From contig NZ_RCZC01000007.1 of the NCBI RefSeq assembly GCF_006439055.1, positions 1-64,000 on the forward strand: a stretch of DNA of 64,000 nucleotides. The letters run 5' to 3'. Made by a program: the position numbers and the translations under genes. Shown piece after piece: positions 25,921-34,905 of this stretch (positions are counted from its first letter, which is position 1; each line of letters starts with the position of its first letter). Under the pieces are notes generated by a model, which had not been told where the DNA came from, searched no databases, and saw only the letters and a program-made list of their open reading frames with translations. The stretch comes from Sphingomonas glacialis. Lineage in GTDB: Bacteria; Pseudomonadota; Alphaproteobacteria; Sphingomonadales; Sphingomonadaceae.

Positions 25921-27045
25921 ATGGGACGTTCGATCGAAAAGGCATTGGTCATTGGCGGCGGCATCGGCGGGTTGACCGCGGCGATCGCGCTGCGTGGGAA
26001 AGGCATCGCGGTCGATGTGATCGAGCGCGATCCGACCTGGTCGGTCTACGGCGTCGGGATCATCCAGCAGGGCAATGTCATCCGCGCGATGTCCGAGCTC
26101 GGGCTGATCGAGGATTATTTGGGGGCGGGGTTCGGCTTCGATCATCTCGAGATCGCGATCCCGACCGGCAAGATCGTCGCCAAGATCCCGACACCACGGC
26201 TGGTCGAGGGGCTACCCGGCAATGTCGGCATCGGCCGCCGCGCGCTGCACGCGGTGCTCGGCGCGCGCACCCAGGCGGCGGGCGCGGTGGTGCGGCTCGG
26301 GGTAACGGCGGAGACGATCGACGATGACGGTGTCGGCGTGTCGGTCCGCTTCGACGACGGCTCGGAGGGGCGCTACGATCTCGTGATCGGCGCCGACGGC
26401 CTGTATTCGCAGACGCGCCAAACCGTGTTTCCCGAGGCGCCCGTGCCGACCTTCACCGGCCAGGCGGTGTGGCGCTACAATTTCCCGCGGCTGCCCGATC
26501 TTACGGGGATGCGGATCTTTGAGGGGCCGACGGGGGTCGGGCTGGTGCCGCTCTCCGACACGCTGATGTACATGTATGTGACGACCGCCGAGCCGGGCAA
26601 TCCCTGGTATCCGGTCGAGGGCATCGCGGCGAAGATGCGCGACACGCTCGCCGGCATTCCCGCGCCCGAGATCCAGGCACTGCGCGCGCAGATCGTCGAG
26701 GATAGCGAAGTCGTCTACAAGCCGCTCGAATGGATGTTCCTCGAAGGCGCGTGGCACAAGGGTCGCGTCGTGCTGCTCGGCGATGCGATCCACGCGACGA
26801 CGCCGCATCTCGGGCAGGGGGCGGGGATGGCGATCGAGGATTCGATCGTGCTTGCCGACGAGCTCGCGCGCGCCGACACGGTCGATGCGGCGCTCACTGC
26901 CTTTCATGCGCGCCGCTTCGAGCGCTGCCGCTACATCGTCGAAGCGAGCCGCAGCATCTGTCTGGGACAGCTCGGGCTCGGCCCGCTGGTCGAGAATGCC
27001 GCCGCCACGCGCGAGATGTTCCTGCGCGTCGCCGAGCCGATTTGA
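25921..27045 (+). CDS. FAD-dependent aromatic hydroxylase-like monooxygenase
   Basis: A 374-residue class A flavin monooxygenase. The FAD dinucleotide motif ALVIGGGIGGLTAAIALRGK is at the N-terminus, followed by VIERDP; the second flavin motif GDAIHATTPHLGQGAGMAIE is at about residues 288-307, with a central LVIGADGLYSQTR. This is the fold of p-hydroxybenzoate, salicylate and 6-hydroxynicotinate hydroxylases. In this locus it would add a hydroxyl group to give the dioxygenase substrate. It follows LysR and a candidate operator. Confidence 0.9.
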   Translation: MGRSIEKALVIGGGIGGLTAAIALRGKGIAVDVIERDPTWSVYGVGIIQQGNVIRAMSELGLIEDYLGAGFGFDHLEIAIPTGKIVAKIPTPRLVEGLPGNVGIGRRALHAVLGARTQAAGAVVRLGVTAETIDDDGVGVSVRFDDGSEGRYDLVIGADGLYSQTRQTVFPEAPVPTFTGQAVWRYNFPRLPDLTGMRIFEGPTGVGLVPLSDTLMYMYVTTAEPGNPWYPVEGIAAKMRDTLAGIPAPEIQALRAQIVEDSEVVYKPLEWMFLEGAWHKGRVVLLGDAIHATTPHLGQGAGMAIEDSIVLADELARADTVDAALTAFHARRFERCRYIVEASRSICLGQLGLGPLVENAAATREMFLRVAEPI

Positions 27046-27055
27046 GGGGCGGGCG

Positions 27056-27094
27056 ATGCAACGATCCTTTGTTCCAGCCGGTCCCGCGCGTTGA
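27056..27094 (+). CDS. Possible 12-residue leader peptide
   Basis: A tiny frame MQRSFVPAGPAR has a good ribosome site (GAGGGG overlapping the monooxygenase stop), and its TGA overlaps a TTG that can start the next gene (TTGA). This could couple translation across the gap. Expression is unproven, and such a short frame may be chance. Confidence 0.2.
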   Translation: MQRSFVPAGPAR

Positions 27095-27105
27095 CGACGC
27101 GCGCG

Positions 27106-27516
27106 ATGCTGCTGCGCGAGGCCGCGATCAGTGCTGCGATCAACGCGGTGTTGAGCATCGTGTTCTTCATCTTGGTCTTCGGCACCTCGGTGGCGCCGGG
27201 ACTGGCGGCGCTCGGGCAGGACTTTCTGCCGCAGGCCTTCATGGTCTCGCTGATGGGGAGCCTTGTCCCCGCCTTGCTGATGCGTCGGCAGCTGGGCGGC
27301 GCGATCGTGCCGGTCGTGCTGCGCGCGATCGCTTTCGCGCTCCTCGGCGCGGCGATTGCGGGGGGTGCTGCCTATTGGCTGTGCGCGCTGCACGGCGCGG
27401 CCACGCTTCCGATCGCTCCGGCGCTGACGGTCAAGGCGCTGTTCGGCGCGGTGCTCGGTGCGATCGTCGCGCCGCTCGCGGTGTGGCCGGTCATCGCGTC
27501 GGCGCGGCGCGCCTGA
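27106..27516 (+). CDS. Small four-helix membrane protein, unknown
   Basis: About 136 residues and strongly hydrophobic, with four membrane segments (INAVLSIVFFILVFGTSVAP; FMVSLMGSLVPALLM; VLRAIAFALLGAAIAGGAAY; LFGAVLGAIVAPLAVWPVIA). I do not recognise a named family. It starts at ATG 27106 or TTG 27091, neither with a strong ribosome site, and follows the monooxygenase by 60 bases. It may assist transport of the pathway substrate, but nothing in the sequence shows this. Confidence 0.65.
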   Translation: MLLREAAISAAINAVLSIVFFILVFGTSVAPGLAALGQDFLPQAFMVSLMGSLVPALLMRRQLGGAIVPVVLRAIAFALLGAAIAGGAAYWLCALHGAATLPIAPALTVKALFGAVLGAIVAPLAVWPVIASARRA

Positions 27517-27598
27517 CCGGCAGGGTGGTGGCGGTTCACACTCCGGCAGATAACGACCAATATGCGCGCTCGGCGCGCGCAACGAAGGACAGGATTAT

Positions 27599-30322
27599 AT
27601 GACCGGCAAACTCGCGCTGCAGCTCGGCGTGGCCCTTGTGGCACTGGCCGCCCCGATCGCCTTGAGCGCACAGGCCGCGCCGGCCGCCGCCGCCCCGGAT
27701 GCGCAGCACGCGGCGGGCGATCGTGCGGTGATGCCGCTCGCCGACGGCTGGCGCTTCCGCCAGGACGATCGCGTGACGGGCGCCGAGGCAAGCGCGTTTG
27801 CCGATGCCGATTGGGCGACGGTCTCGGTCCCGCACAGCTGGAACCGCGTCGGCGTCTACGGCCCAGCAACCAAAGGGCGGATCAACCTGCCGGGCGTGGT
27901 CAACAAGGTGCAGGGGATCGGCTGGTATCGGCTGCACTTCACTCCCGATGCGCGTTTCACCGGCAAGCGCGTCTGGCTCGAATTCGACGCCGCGAGCCGT
28001 ATCGCGAGCGTGTGGCTCAACGGTCGGCTGCTTGGCGAGCATAAGGGCGGCTATTCGCGCTTCCGCCTCGATGCGACCGATGCGCTCGCGAAGGGTGGTG
28101 ACAACGTCCTGGTCGTGAAGACCGACAATACCAAGCCGGCGCCGGGCTCCTCGACCGCCGACGTGCTGCCGCTGACGGGCGACTTCTTCGTGCCGGGCGG
28201 GCTGTATCGGCCGGTGCGGCTGATCGCGACCGATCCGGTGCATCTCGACATGCTCGATGCCGGCGGCCCGGGTGCCTATGCGCACACCCGCTCGATCGCC
28301 GGGGGCGCCGCGCAGATCGACCTCAGCGTGAAGCTCAAGAATGATGGCGCGCGCAACCAGCCGACGTTGATGCGTGCGACACTGCGCGACGCAGACGGCA
28401 AGGCGGCGGGCACGGTCGAGCGCAAGCTCGCGCTGCGCGGCGGCGCGGCGGCGACGCTCGAGGCCTCGTTGGCGATCCCTGCGGCGCATCTCTGGCAGGG
28501 CGTCGCGGATCCCTATCTGTACCGCCTGTCGATCGAGCTGCTCGGCAGCGACGGCCGCGTGCTCGATCGGCTCGATCAGCCGTACGGCATCCGCGAGATG
28601 GTGATCGATCCCGAGCGCGGCTTTCTGCTCAACGGCAAGCCCTATGCGCTGCGCGGTATCGGCTATCACCAGGATCGCGAGGACAAGGGCTGGGCGACCG
28701 ACGCGAGCGACGTCGAGTCCGACGTGCGGACGATGCGCGAGATGGGCGTCACCAGCATCCGCCTCACGCATTATCAGCACGGCCAGGCGATACACGATCT
28801 CGCCGACCGCTATGGTCTGGTGCTGTGGGACGAGATCCCGCTCGTCTCGGCCTGGACGCTCGGTCCCGACAAGGTCGCGACCGAGGGGCTGCGCGCCAAC
28901 GCACGGCAGCAGCTGACCGAGCTCGTCCGCCAGAACGAGAACCATGCCTCGGTCGCGGTGTGGGGCATCTCCAACGAGGTCGATTTCGGCAATTCGCTGC
29001 CGATCTTCCTGACCGGCTCGAAGGGCGCGCCGCCCGATCCGCTGCCGTTGCTGCGCGAGATCAATGCGACCGCCAAGCAGCTCGACCCGAACCGTCCGAC
29101 GACGCTCGCCACCTGCTGCGAAGGACGGCTGTTCGCGCCCGGCGTGGACGTACCGGTCACCGCCGGCGTCACCGATGTCAGCGGCGCGAACCGCTATTTC
29201 GGCTGGTATTTCGGCGCCCCGGCCGACCTTGCGGGCAATCTTGACGGGCTCCGCGCCAAGCGCCCGACCCAGCCGCTCGCGCTGACCGAATATGGCGCCG
29301 GCGGATCGACCGCGATCCACACCGACAATGTGCTCGGCGGCCCGGTCGATTCGCGCGGCCGCAGTCAGCCCGAGGAGATCGAGGACTGGGTCCACGAGCA
29401 GAACCTCGCGGTGATCGCGACCAAGCCGTATCTGTGGGCGACATGGCTGTGGGCCGGGTTCGACTTCGCCTCGACCGTGCGGCACGAGGGCGATGCCGAG
29501 GACATCAACACCAAGGGGCTGGTCAATTACGACCACCGCACCCGCAAGGACGCCTATTATCTCTACAAGGCGAACTGGTCGGCCGAGCCGACGGTCTATG
29601 TCACCGGCCGCCACTATCAGGACCGCGCCTACGCCGCGACCGATGTGCGCGTCTATAGCAACGCGCCCAGCACGACGCTGAGCGTCAACGGCGTCGCGCT
29701 CGGCGCCAAGGCCTACTGCCCGATGCATGTCTGCACCTGGCCGAACGTTCGGTTGAAAGAAGGCGCGAACGACGTGCGGGCTTCCGGCGCGTTCGCTGGC
29801 AAGTCGGTCGAGGATGCGATCGCGTGGCAGCTCTCGGCCGACGCCGCACGCGTGTGGCGGATCGACAGCGGCGCACTCGTCGCGGCGCCGGGTGCCGCGG
29901 CACGCTATGGCTCGGACGCGTTCTTCGTCGGCGGACAGTCGGGCACGACCGTGAAGCCGGCCGATTATGGCAAGCCTGCGCAGCCGGCGGTGATCGCAGG
30001 CACCCCTGACAGCGCGATCGTCGCCACCTATCGCGAGGGCGATTTCCATTATCGCCTGCCAGTGCCCAAGAGCCGATACCGCGTGACGCTGACCTTCGTC
30101 GAACCCGCCGCGGCCCCCGGCGAGCGCGTGTTCGACGTGCTGGCCGATGACCGGCCACTGCTGCCGGGCCTCGATGTCGCCAAGGCGGCGGGGGCACCGA
30201 TGACCGCAGTCGTCCGCCAGGTATCAGTGACGACGAAGGGCGACATGCTCGATTTGTGGTTCAAGCCGGGCAAGGGCAAGGCGATCGTCTCGGCGATCGA
30301 TGTCGCGCCTCTCGCGCGCTGA
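27599..30322 (+). CDS. GH2 beta-galactosidase-type glycosidase with malectin-like tail
   Basis: A 907-residue secreted GH2 enzyme. After a signal peptide (ending near AQAAPAA), it has a sugar-binding jelly roll (LADGWRFRQDD, VSVPHSWNRVG), an Ig-like domain and a TIM barrel (GFLLNGKPYALRGIGYHQDR). Glu460 in WGISNEVDFGN is the acid/base and Glu564 in LALTEYGAGG the nucleophile. The C-terminal ~150 residues carry a malectin-like carbohydrate-binding module (GDFHYRLPVPKSRYRVTLTF). It is probably a beta-galactosidase or related exo-enzyme. It stands alone, upstream of the gene-remnant scar. Confidence 0.93.
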   Translation: MTGKLALQLGVALVALAAPIALSAQAAPAAAAPDAQHAAGDRAVMPLADGWRFRQDDRVTGAEASAFADADWATVSVPHSWNRVGVYGPATKGRINLPGVVNKVQGIGWYRLHFTPDARFTGKRVWLEFDAASRIASVWLNGRLLGEHKGGYSRFRLDATDALAKGGDNVLVVKTDNTKPAPGSSTADVLPLTGDFFVPGGLYRPVRLIATDPVHLDMLDAGGPGAYAHTRSIAGGAAQIDLSVKLKNDGARNQPTLMRATLRDADGKAAGTVERKLALRGGAAATLEASLAIPAAHLWQGVADPYLYRLSIELLGSDGRVLDRLDQPYGIREMVIDPERGFLLNGKPYALRGIGYHQDREDKGWATDASDVESDVRTMREMGVTSIRLTHYQHGQAIHDLADRYGLVLWDEIPLVSAWTLGPDKVATEGLRANARQQLTELVRQNENHASVAVWGISNEVDFGNSLPIFLTGSKGAPPDPLPLLREINATAKQLDPNRPTTLATCCEGRLFAPGVDVPVTAGVTDVSGANRYFGWYFGAPADLAGNLDGLRAKRPTQPLALTEYGAGGSTAIHTDNVLGGPVDSRGRSQPEEIEDWVHEQNLAVIATKPYLWATWLWAGFDFASTVRHEGDAEDINTKGLVNYDHRTRKDAYYLYKANWSAEPTVYVTGRHYQDRAYAATDVRVYSNAPSTTLSVNGVALGAKAYCPMHVCTWPNVRLKEGANDVRASGAFAGKSVEDAIAWQLSADAARVWRIDSGALVAAPGAAARYGSDAFFVGGQSGTTVKPADYGKPAQPAVIAGTPDSAIVATYREGDFHYRLPVPKSRYRVTLTFVEPAAAPGERVFDVLADDRPLLPGLDVAKAAGAPMTAVVRQVSVTTKGDMLDLWFKPGKGKAIVSAIDVAPLAR

Positions 30323-30346
30323 TCGAAGCGGCTAGGCGGCGCTCGC

Positions 30347-31460
30347 CTAGCCCGCGTGCTCCCAGAACAGCCGCTCGGCGCGGTGCGGATCGTCGACGAC
30401 ATGGCTCGCGACATCGAGATACATCGTCGGCCGCCGCGTCAGGTCGTAAGCGGGCCATTCCGGCAGGCCGGGCGCGGCAGGCGTGCCGGTGCGGGCGAAG
30501 GTCGCCCAGGCGCGGCTCATCGTACGGGCCATCGCGTGGCGTTCGGGGCGCGGACCGGCGATCGGCGGGCGGCCGCCGACCGTGGCATCGACCGTGTTGA
30601 ACTTGAACGGTATGTCCATCGCATGCAGCGCGCCCATCGTGGCGCTTGCGCCGGGAACCGGGCCGCCCTGCTGATAGGCGAGGACATAGCGGAAGGCGGG
30701 GGCGGCGCGCTGCTGCATCTTGCGCTCGGCGATGACGGTCGAGCCCTGGCCCGAGAACAGGTCGCTCTGGATCGCGAAATAGAGATCGCTCGGCGTAGCG
30801 CCGGGGCGATCGCCGCGATAGGTCGCGATCACCGCCTCGGCCTTGGCGCCGAACGCCTGGCGCATCCGCGCGGCCAGCGCTGCGTCGTCGAGCGCCCAGG
30901 CGGCGGTATCGCGCGCGACGAGCGAGAAGAACATCTGCTCCTCCTGATTGCCGCCGACGATCAGCGGCTTGTTGCGCGAGAGGTTCGGCGCCCCCGGATC
31001 GAACGGATGGTGCGGCAGGACATGCCCGTCGCGCACCGCGCCGAACGACCCGAGCGTGCCCGCGCCGATGCCGGCGCGTCCGCCCCAGCTCGCCGGTGCC
31101 GCATTGGGGGGCGACCCGATCTTGATCTGCGCATCGAGCAAGGTCGCGGCGGGCAGGGTGAGCAGCGTGCGCCACGCCGCCGGTGCGATGCCGAGATGGT
31201 CGAGCAGTTTGCGCGTCGTCTGCGCGGCGAGCTCGGGTTCGATCACGCGGACGCCGGGGCCGCTCTCGATCGACGCCTTGTGGAAATAGCGCGCCGCCTG
31301 CGGCATCGCGTAGAGGCAGCTGGTCTTGAGCCCGCCCCCCGAATCGCCGAAGATCGTGACGTTGTCGGGATCGCCCCCGAAGGCCGCGATATTGGCATGC
31401 ACCCAGGCCAGCGCGACTGCGATATCCTGCACGCCGCGATTGCCCGATCCGGCATAATCG
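30347..31460 (-). pseudogene. 5'-truncated type B carboxylesterase
   Basis: The frame encodes the C-terminal ~370 residues of a type B carboxylesterase: from YAGSGNRGVQDIAVALAWVH through the nucleophile elbow TIFGDSGGGLK to the His region MGALHAMDIPFKF. The N-terminal ~150-180 residues normal for this family are missing, including the oxyanion-hole region. Upstream of about 31460 the homology stops abruptly and is replaced by the reverse complement of a TBDR fragment, so the nominal start region is not esterase sequence. The Ser and His remain, but a folded active enzyme is unlikely. Confidence 0.85.
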
Positions 31461-32519
31461 GCGGTCGCGACCTGGAAGGGCGGTTTCACCTGGAAACCGA
31501 TCCGCGGCCTGTTGTTCCGCTCGACGCTGTCGCGTGACATTCGCGCGCCGACGCTGCCCGAATTGTACACCGCCAATGTCTCGACATTGCCGCGACCGGT
31601 CACCTCGGGCGCGAACGCCGATCTTCGTCCGGCGTTCGTTTCGCTACCTGCCTACGCGTTCGACTCCTTCACCGGCGGCAATACGAACTTGAAGCCCGAG
31701 GGCTCGAAGACCTTCACCGCGGGGTTCGTCGTCCAGCCGCGCGCGCTGAAGGATCGGGTGCAATTCTCGGTCGATTTCTACCGGATCCGGGTTCGCGACG
31801 CGATCGGGGCCATCGGTTCATCGACGATCATCCAGAACTGCCTCGGCGGCGGATCGGCGCAGGCGAGCAACCCATATTGCCAGCTGATCACCTTCGCCAA
31901 TAACGATCTGACCAACGGCGCGATCGTGGCGGTAAACGGCGCGAATGCCAATTTCGCCGAATTCCGCACCAAGGGGCTCGATTTCGCCTTCTCGGTCCAG
32001 CAGCCGCTGAACGAAGTGAGCGCGAACCTGCCGGGTCGGCTCTCGTTCACCACGCAGGCGACGCATGTCATCGAATATCGCGCCTCGACCGACGTCTCGT
32101 TGCTGTATCCGAACGGCGTCAACCGTGCCGGCCAGACCGGGGCATTGTTCGGCGGGACGGCCGGGTTGCCGAGCTGGTCGGTCAACGCCAATCTCGACTA
32201 TCGCGTGGCGAAATTCGATATCAATGCGCAGGTCCGCTACATCAGCCAGAGCCATCAGAACAACGCGCTGATCGGGCCCGTCGAGAGCGGTTACAGCACG
32301 ACGCTGTTCAACAGCATCAACAACAACATCATCCCGGCAGTGACCTATCTCAATCTGGGGATAAGCTACGATCTCGGCCGCGACGGCGTGCGGTCCGAAA
32401 TCTATCTGACGGTCAACAACGTGACCGACAAGGACCCGCCGCTCCCCGCGATCAACAACAATGCCTATTACGATCTGCTCGGGCGGTCGTATCGCGTGGG
32501 GGTGCGGTTCGGGTTCTGA
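31461..32519 (+). pseudogene. 5'-truncated TonB-dependent receptor
   Basis: The frame encodes only the C-terminal ~350 residues of a large TBDR barrel: it can be read from TWKGGFTWKPIRGLLFRSTL through SRDIRAPTLPELY to YYDLLGRSYRVGVRFGF. Signal peptide, TonB box and plug are absent, and an in-frame stop lies at 31455-31457. The same conserved block appears in the intact receptor at 51100-54156, where it is about two thirds into the protein. It abuts the truncated carboxylesterase head to head. Confidence 0.88.
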
Positions 32520-32536
32520 TCGGTTCCGATGGGGTT

Positions 32537-32581
32537 GCTGGAAGCGGAGGGGCGGGTCGTTCCAGCACCTCCGGTTCCAGC
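32537..32581 (+). terminator. Hairpin after TBDR remnant
   Basis: Fourteen-base arms (32537-32550 and 32568-32581, 13 of 14 paired) are followed shortly by GGTTTT. Probably the surviving terminator of the truncated receptor gene. Confidence 0.5.
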
Positions 32582-32683
32582 GACCGGTTTTGGCCGAAGG
32601 TCTTGCTCCCGGAATTGATCGATCTGGTCTCGGCCGTCCGCAGCAATTCGCTTTGAGCGCTACCGGTAAGCCCGCGGGATGGC

Positions 32684-33592
32684 TCAGCGTGCCGCGATCG
32701 GCGTTACCGGCACCGCGATCTCGACCGCCTGCGCAGCGATCTTGGCGATGGCGGGGGTCTTGGCGAGCACCTCTCCGTCGATCGAGATCTTCAACCGCGG
32801 CGTCGTCTCGATGCGGAAGGTGCAGCCGCGGAATTCCTCGGTATGCGCATGCCGATCGCGCAGCCGGAAGAATTTGGCGTACCAATCCGCCGCGAGGCGC
32901 GCGCGGCTCCGACCGACCACCGCCTGGATCACGATCTCGCCGCTTTCGACATCCGCGTTGTCGGACAGTTCGACGCCGCCATGATAGCAGCCGTTGAGAA
33001 TGCGGACTTCGGTCGACCACATCCGGCGTTCGGTGGTCCCATCGTCGATCATCAGCCGAAAGGCGCGGAAGCGTATCGAACAGCGCAGCGCCCAGAGTAG
33101 ATAGCCGACCCGCCCGAGATAGCGCTTCAGGCCGTGCGGCACGGTCTCGCCGATCAAAGCGGGCAGTCCGATCGAGGCGCCATTCACGAAGTAATCGTCG
33201 TCGATCATGCCGAGATCGACCCGTCGCGGCGTGCCATTGGCGATCACCGCGATCGCACCGTCGAGATCGAGCGGAAGCTCGAGCGTTCGTGCAAAGCTGT
33301 TGGCGGTGCCGAGCGGCAGGATCGCGAATACGCAGGTCTTGCCGATCAGCTCGTCGATCACTCCCGACAAGGTCCCATCGCCGCCGCCGACGATCACCAT
33401 CGGCGCCCCGTTCGCCACGGCCTGGCGGACCGTTGCGGCAAGCGTGTCGGGGTCCTCGACCGCATGCGCTTCGGTCAGCGTGACCCCCGCCGCCTCGAGC
33501 TTTGCCTTGGCGTCGACGAACATATCCCGTCCGCTGCGCGAATGCGCGTTTACGATCAACGCAGCGGCGCGGGGCAGGGGGGATGTGCTCAT
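32684..33592 (-). CDS. Diacylglycerol-kinase-family lipid kinase
   Basis: A 302-residue YegS/DagK-like lipid kinase. It shows the nucleotide-binding VIVGGGDGTLSGVIDEL, then LPLGTANSFARTL, the standard signatures of the catalytic DAGK domain. It phosphorylates a lipid such as diacylglycerol, sphingoid base or phosphatidylglycerol; a sphingolipid substrate would be plausible in this group but is not shown. The ATG at 33592 is preferred over the adjoining GTG. It is followed on the same strand by no other gene. Confidence 0.9.
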   Translation of the reverse strand: MSTSPLPRAAALIVNAHSRSGRDMFVDAKAKLEAAGVTLTEAHAVEDPDTLAATVRQAVANGAPMVIVGGGDGTLSGVIDELIGKTCVFAILPLGTANSFARTLELPLDLDGAIAVIANGTPRRVDLGMIDDDYFVNGASIGLPALIGETVPHGLKRYLGRVGYLLWALRCSIRFRAFRLMIDDGTTERRMWSTEVRILNGCYHGGVELSDNADVESGEIVIQAVVGRSRARLAADWYAKFFRLRDRHAHTEEFRGCTFRIETTPRLKISIDGEVLAKTPAIAKIAAQAVEIAVPVTPIAAR

Positions 33593-33670
33593 CACTGGAC
33601 AACTCTCGTGATACGATTTGGGTGCAGTGCGGGGAGCGAGCGGCTTGTCCTGCCTCGCCGCACCATTCCG

Positions 33671-34810
33671 TTACGCGTCGATGTTGCCTTGCTGCTGGCG
33701 CGTCGTGTCGCCCTCAGTGGCATTCCCCAAACGTTTTTCGGTCAGGATGCTCCAGCCGGTGAGGAACAGCGCGCCCGCGATCGGCCCGACGACGATGCCG
33801 CTCAAGCCGACCAACTCGACCCCGCCGAGCGTCGTGACCAGCACCAGCCAGTCGGGGATCCCGGTGTCGCGTCCGACCAGCATCGGCCGCAGGATATTGT
33901 CGGCCAACCCGATCACCAGCATGCCCGAAGCGACCACCACCCCGGCCTGCCACAATGCGCCGGTGGCAAGCAGGTAGATCGCGACCGGCGCCCACACGAT
34001 CGTCGGCCCGATCGCGGGGAGCAAAGCGGCGATCGCCATCAGCACGCCCCACAGCAACGCCGCGGGAAGGCCGACGATCCAGAAGGTCACCGCGCCGAGC
34101 GCACCCTGCACCAGCGCGACGACGACCGAGCCCTTGATCGTCGCGCGCGCGACCGAGACGAACTTGTCGGCCAGCTGCGCCGCGACGCTGGGCTCGAGCG
34201 GAAGTGCGCGCACCATCGCCGGGCCGATCCGCTCGCCGTCGCGCAGCAGGAAGAAGGTGACGTAGAGCCCGACGCCGAACGCCAGCAGGAAGGCCGCGGC
34301 GTTCGCGCCGATCGAGAAAGCGCGGCCGGCGAGCATGCTCGCGCTGTTGCTCACCGCGTCGGCGACCTGCGCCTGCGCGCGCTCGAAGCTGCCGAAGCCG
34401 GCGCTGTCGAGCAATTGCTGCAGCCGCAGCGGCAAGGCGTCATGGATCTGCGCGAAATAGGAGGCGATGTTGATCTGGCCCGAGCGGATCTGCGTATAGA
34501 CGCCCGCCGCCTGATCGACGACCATCGAGCTGATGATCAGTGCCGGGAGTACGATCGCGACGGTGATGATCAGCAACGCGACCAGTGCGGCGCGATTGCG
34601 GCGCCCGGGCCAATAGGCGAGCAGACGCTGGAACAACGGCTGGAACAGGATCGCCGCCAGCGCCGACCATAAAAGCGCGCCGAGGAAGCTCGACACGACC
34701 ATGCCCAGGCCGACCGTGATGAGCGTCAGGAAAAGAATAAGCCCGCCATTTTCAACGCGCTGTCGATCTATCGCGATTGTTCGATCCTCCGAGGGTGTCG
34801 ATCCCGGCAT
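33671..34810 (-). CDS. AI-2E family transporter (PerM-like)
   Basis: A 379-residue membrane protein with about eight helices: paired N-terminal helices (LILFLTLITVGLGMVVSSFL), a central periplasmic/amphipathic stretch, and conserved C-terminal segments (GVLMAIAALLPAIGPTIVWA; LVGRDTGIPDWLVLVTTLGG). This fits the AI-2E/PerM family, whose members export small molecules or act as Na+/H+ antiporters. The ATG at 34810 begins a sensible N-terminus; the frame extends upstream only as antisense of the DUF808 gene. Confidence 0.9.
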   Translation of the reverse strand: MPGSTPSEDRTIAIDRQRVENGGLILFLTLITVGLGMVVSSFLGALLWSALAAILFQPLFQRLLAYWPGRRNRAALVALLIITVAIVLPALIISSMVVDQAAGVYTQIRSGQINIASYFAQIHDALPLRLQQLLDSAGFGSFERAQAQVADAVSNSASMLAGRAFSIGANAAAFLLAFGVGLYVTFFLLRDGERIGPAMVRALPLEPSVAAQLADKFVSVARATIKGSVVVALVQGALGAVTFWIVGLPAALLWGVLMAIAALLPAIGPTIVWAPVAIYLLATGALWQAGVVVASGMLVIGLADNILRPMLVGRDTGIPDWLVLVTTLGGVELVGLSGIVVGPIAGALFLTGWSILTEKRLGNATEGDTTRQQQGNIDA

Positions 34811-34905
34811 GGCGTCGGCCGTGCCAGGCTCGAATTTCGTTGCGCGGGTGTAACTCGCAAGCGCTGCAATGGCTCCCGCACAATACGCCCGGAGCGGCCA
34901 GATTG

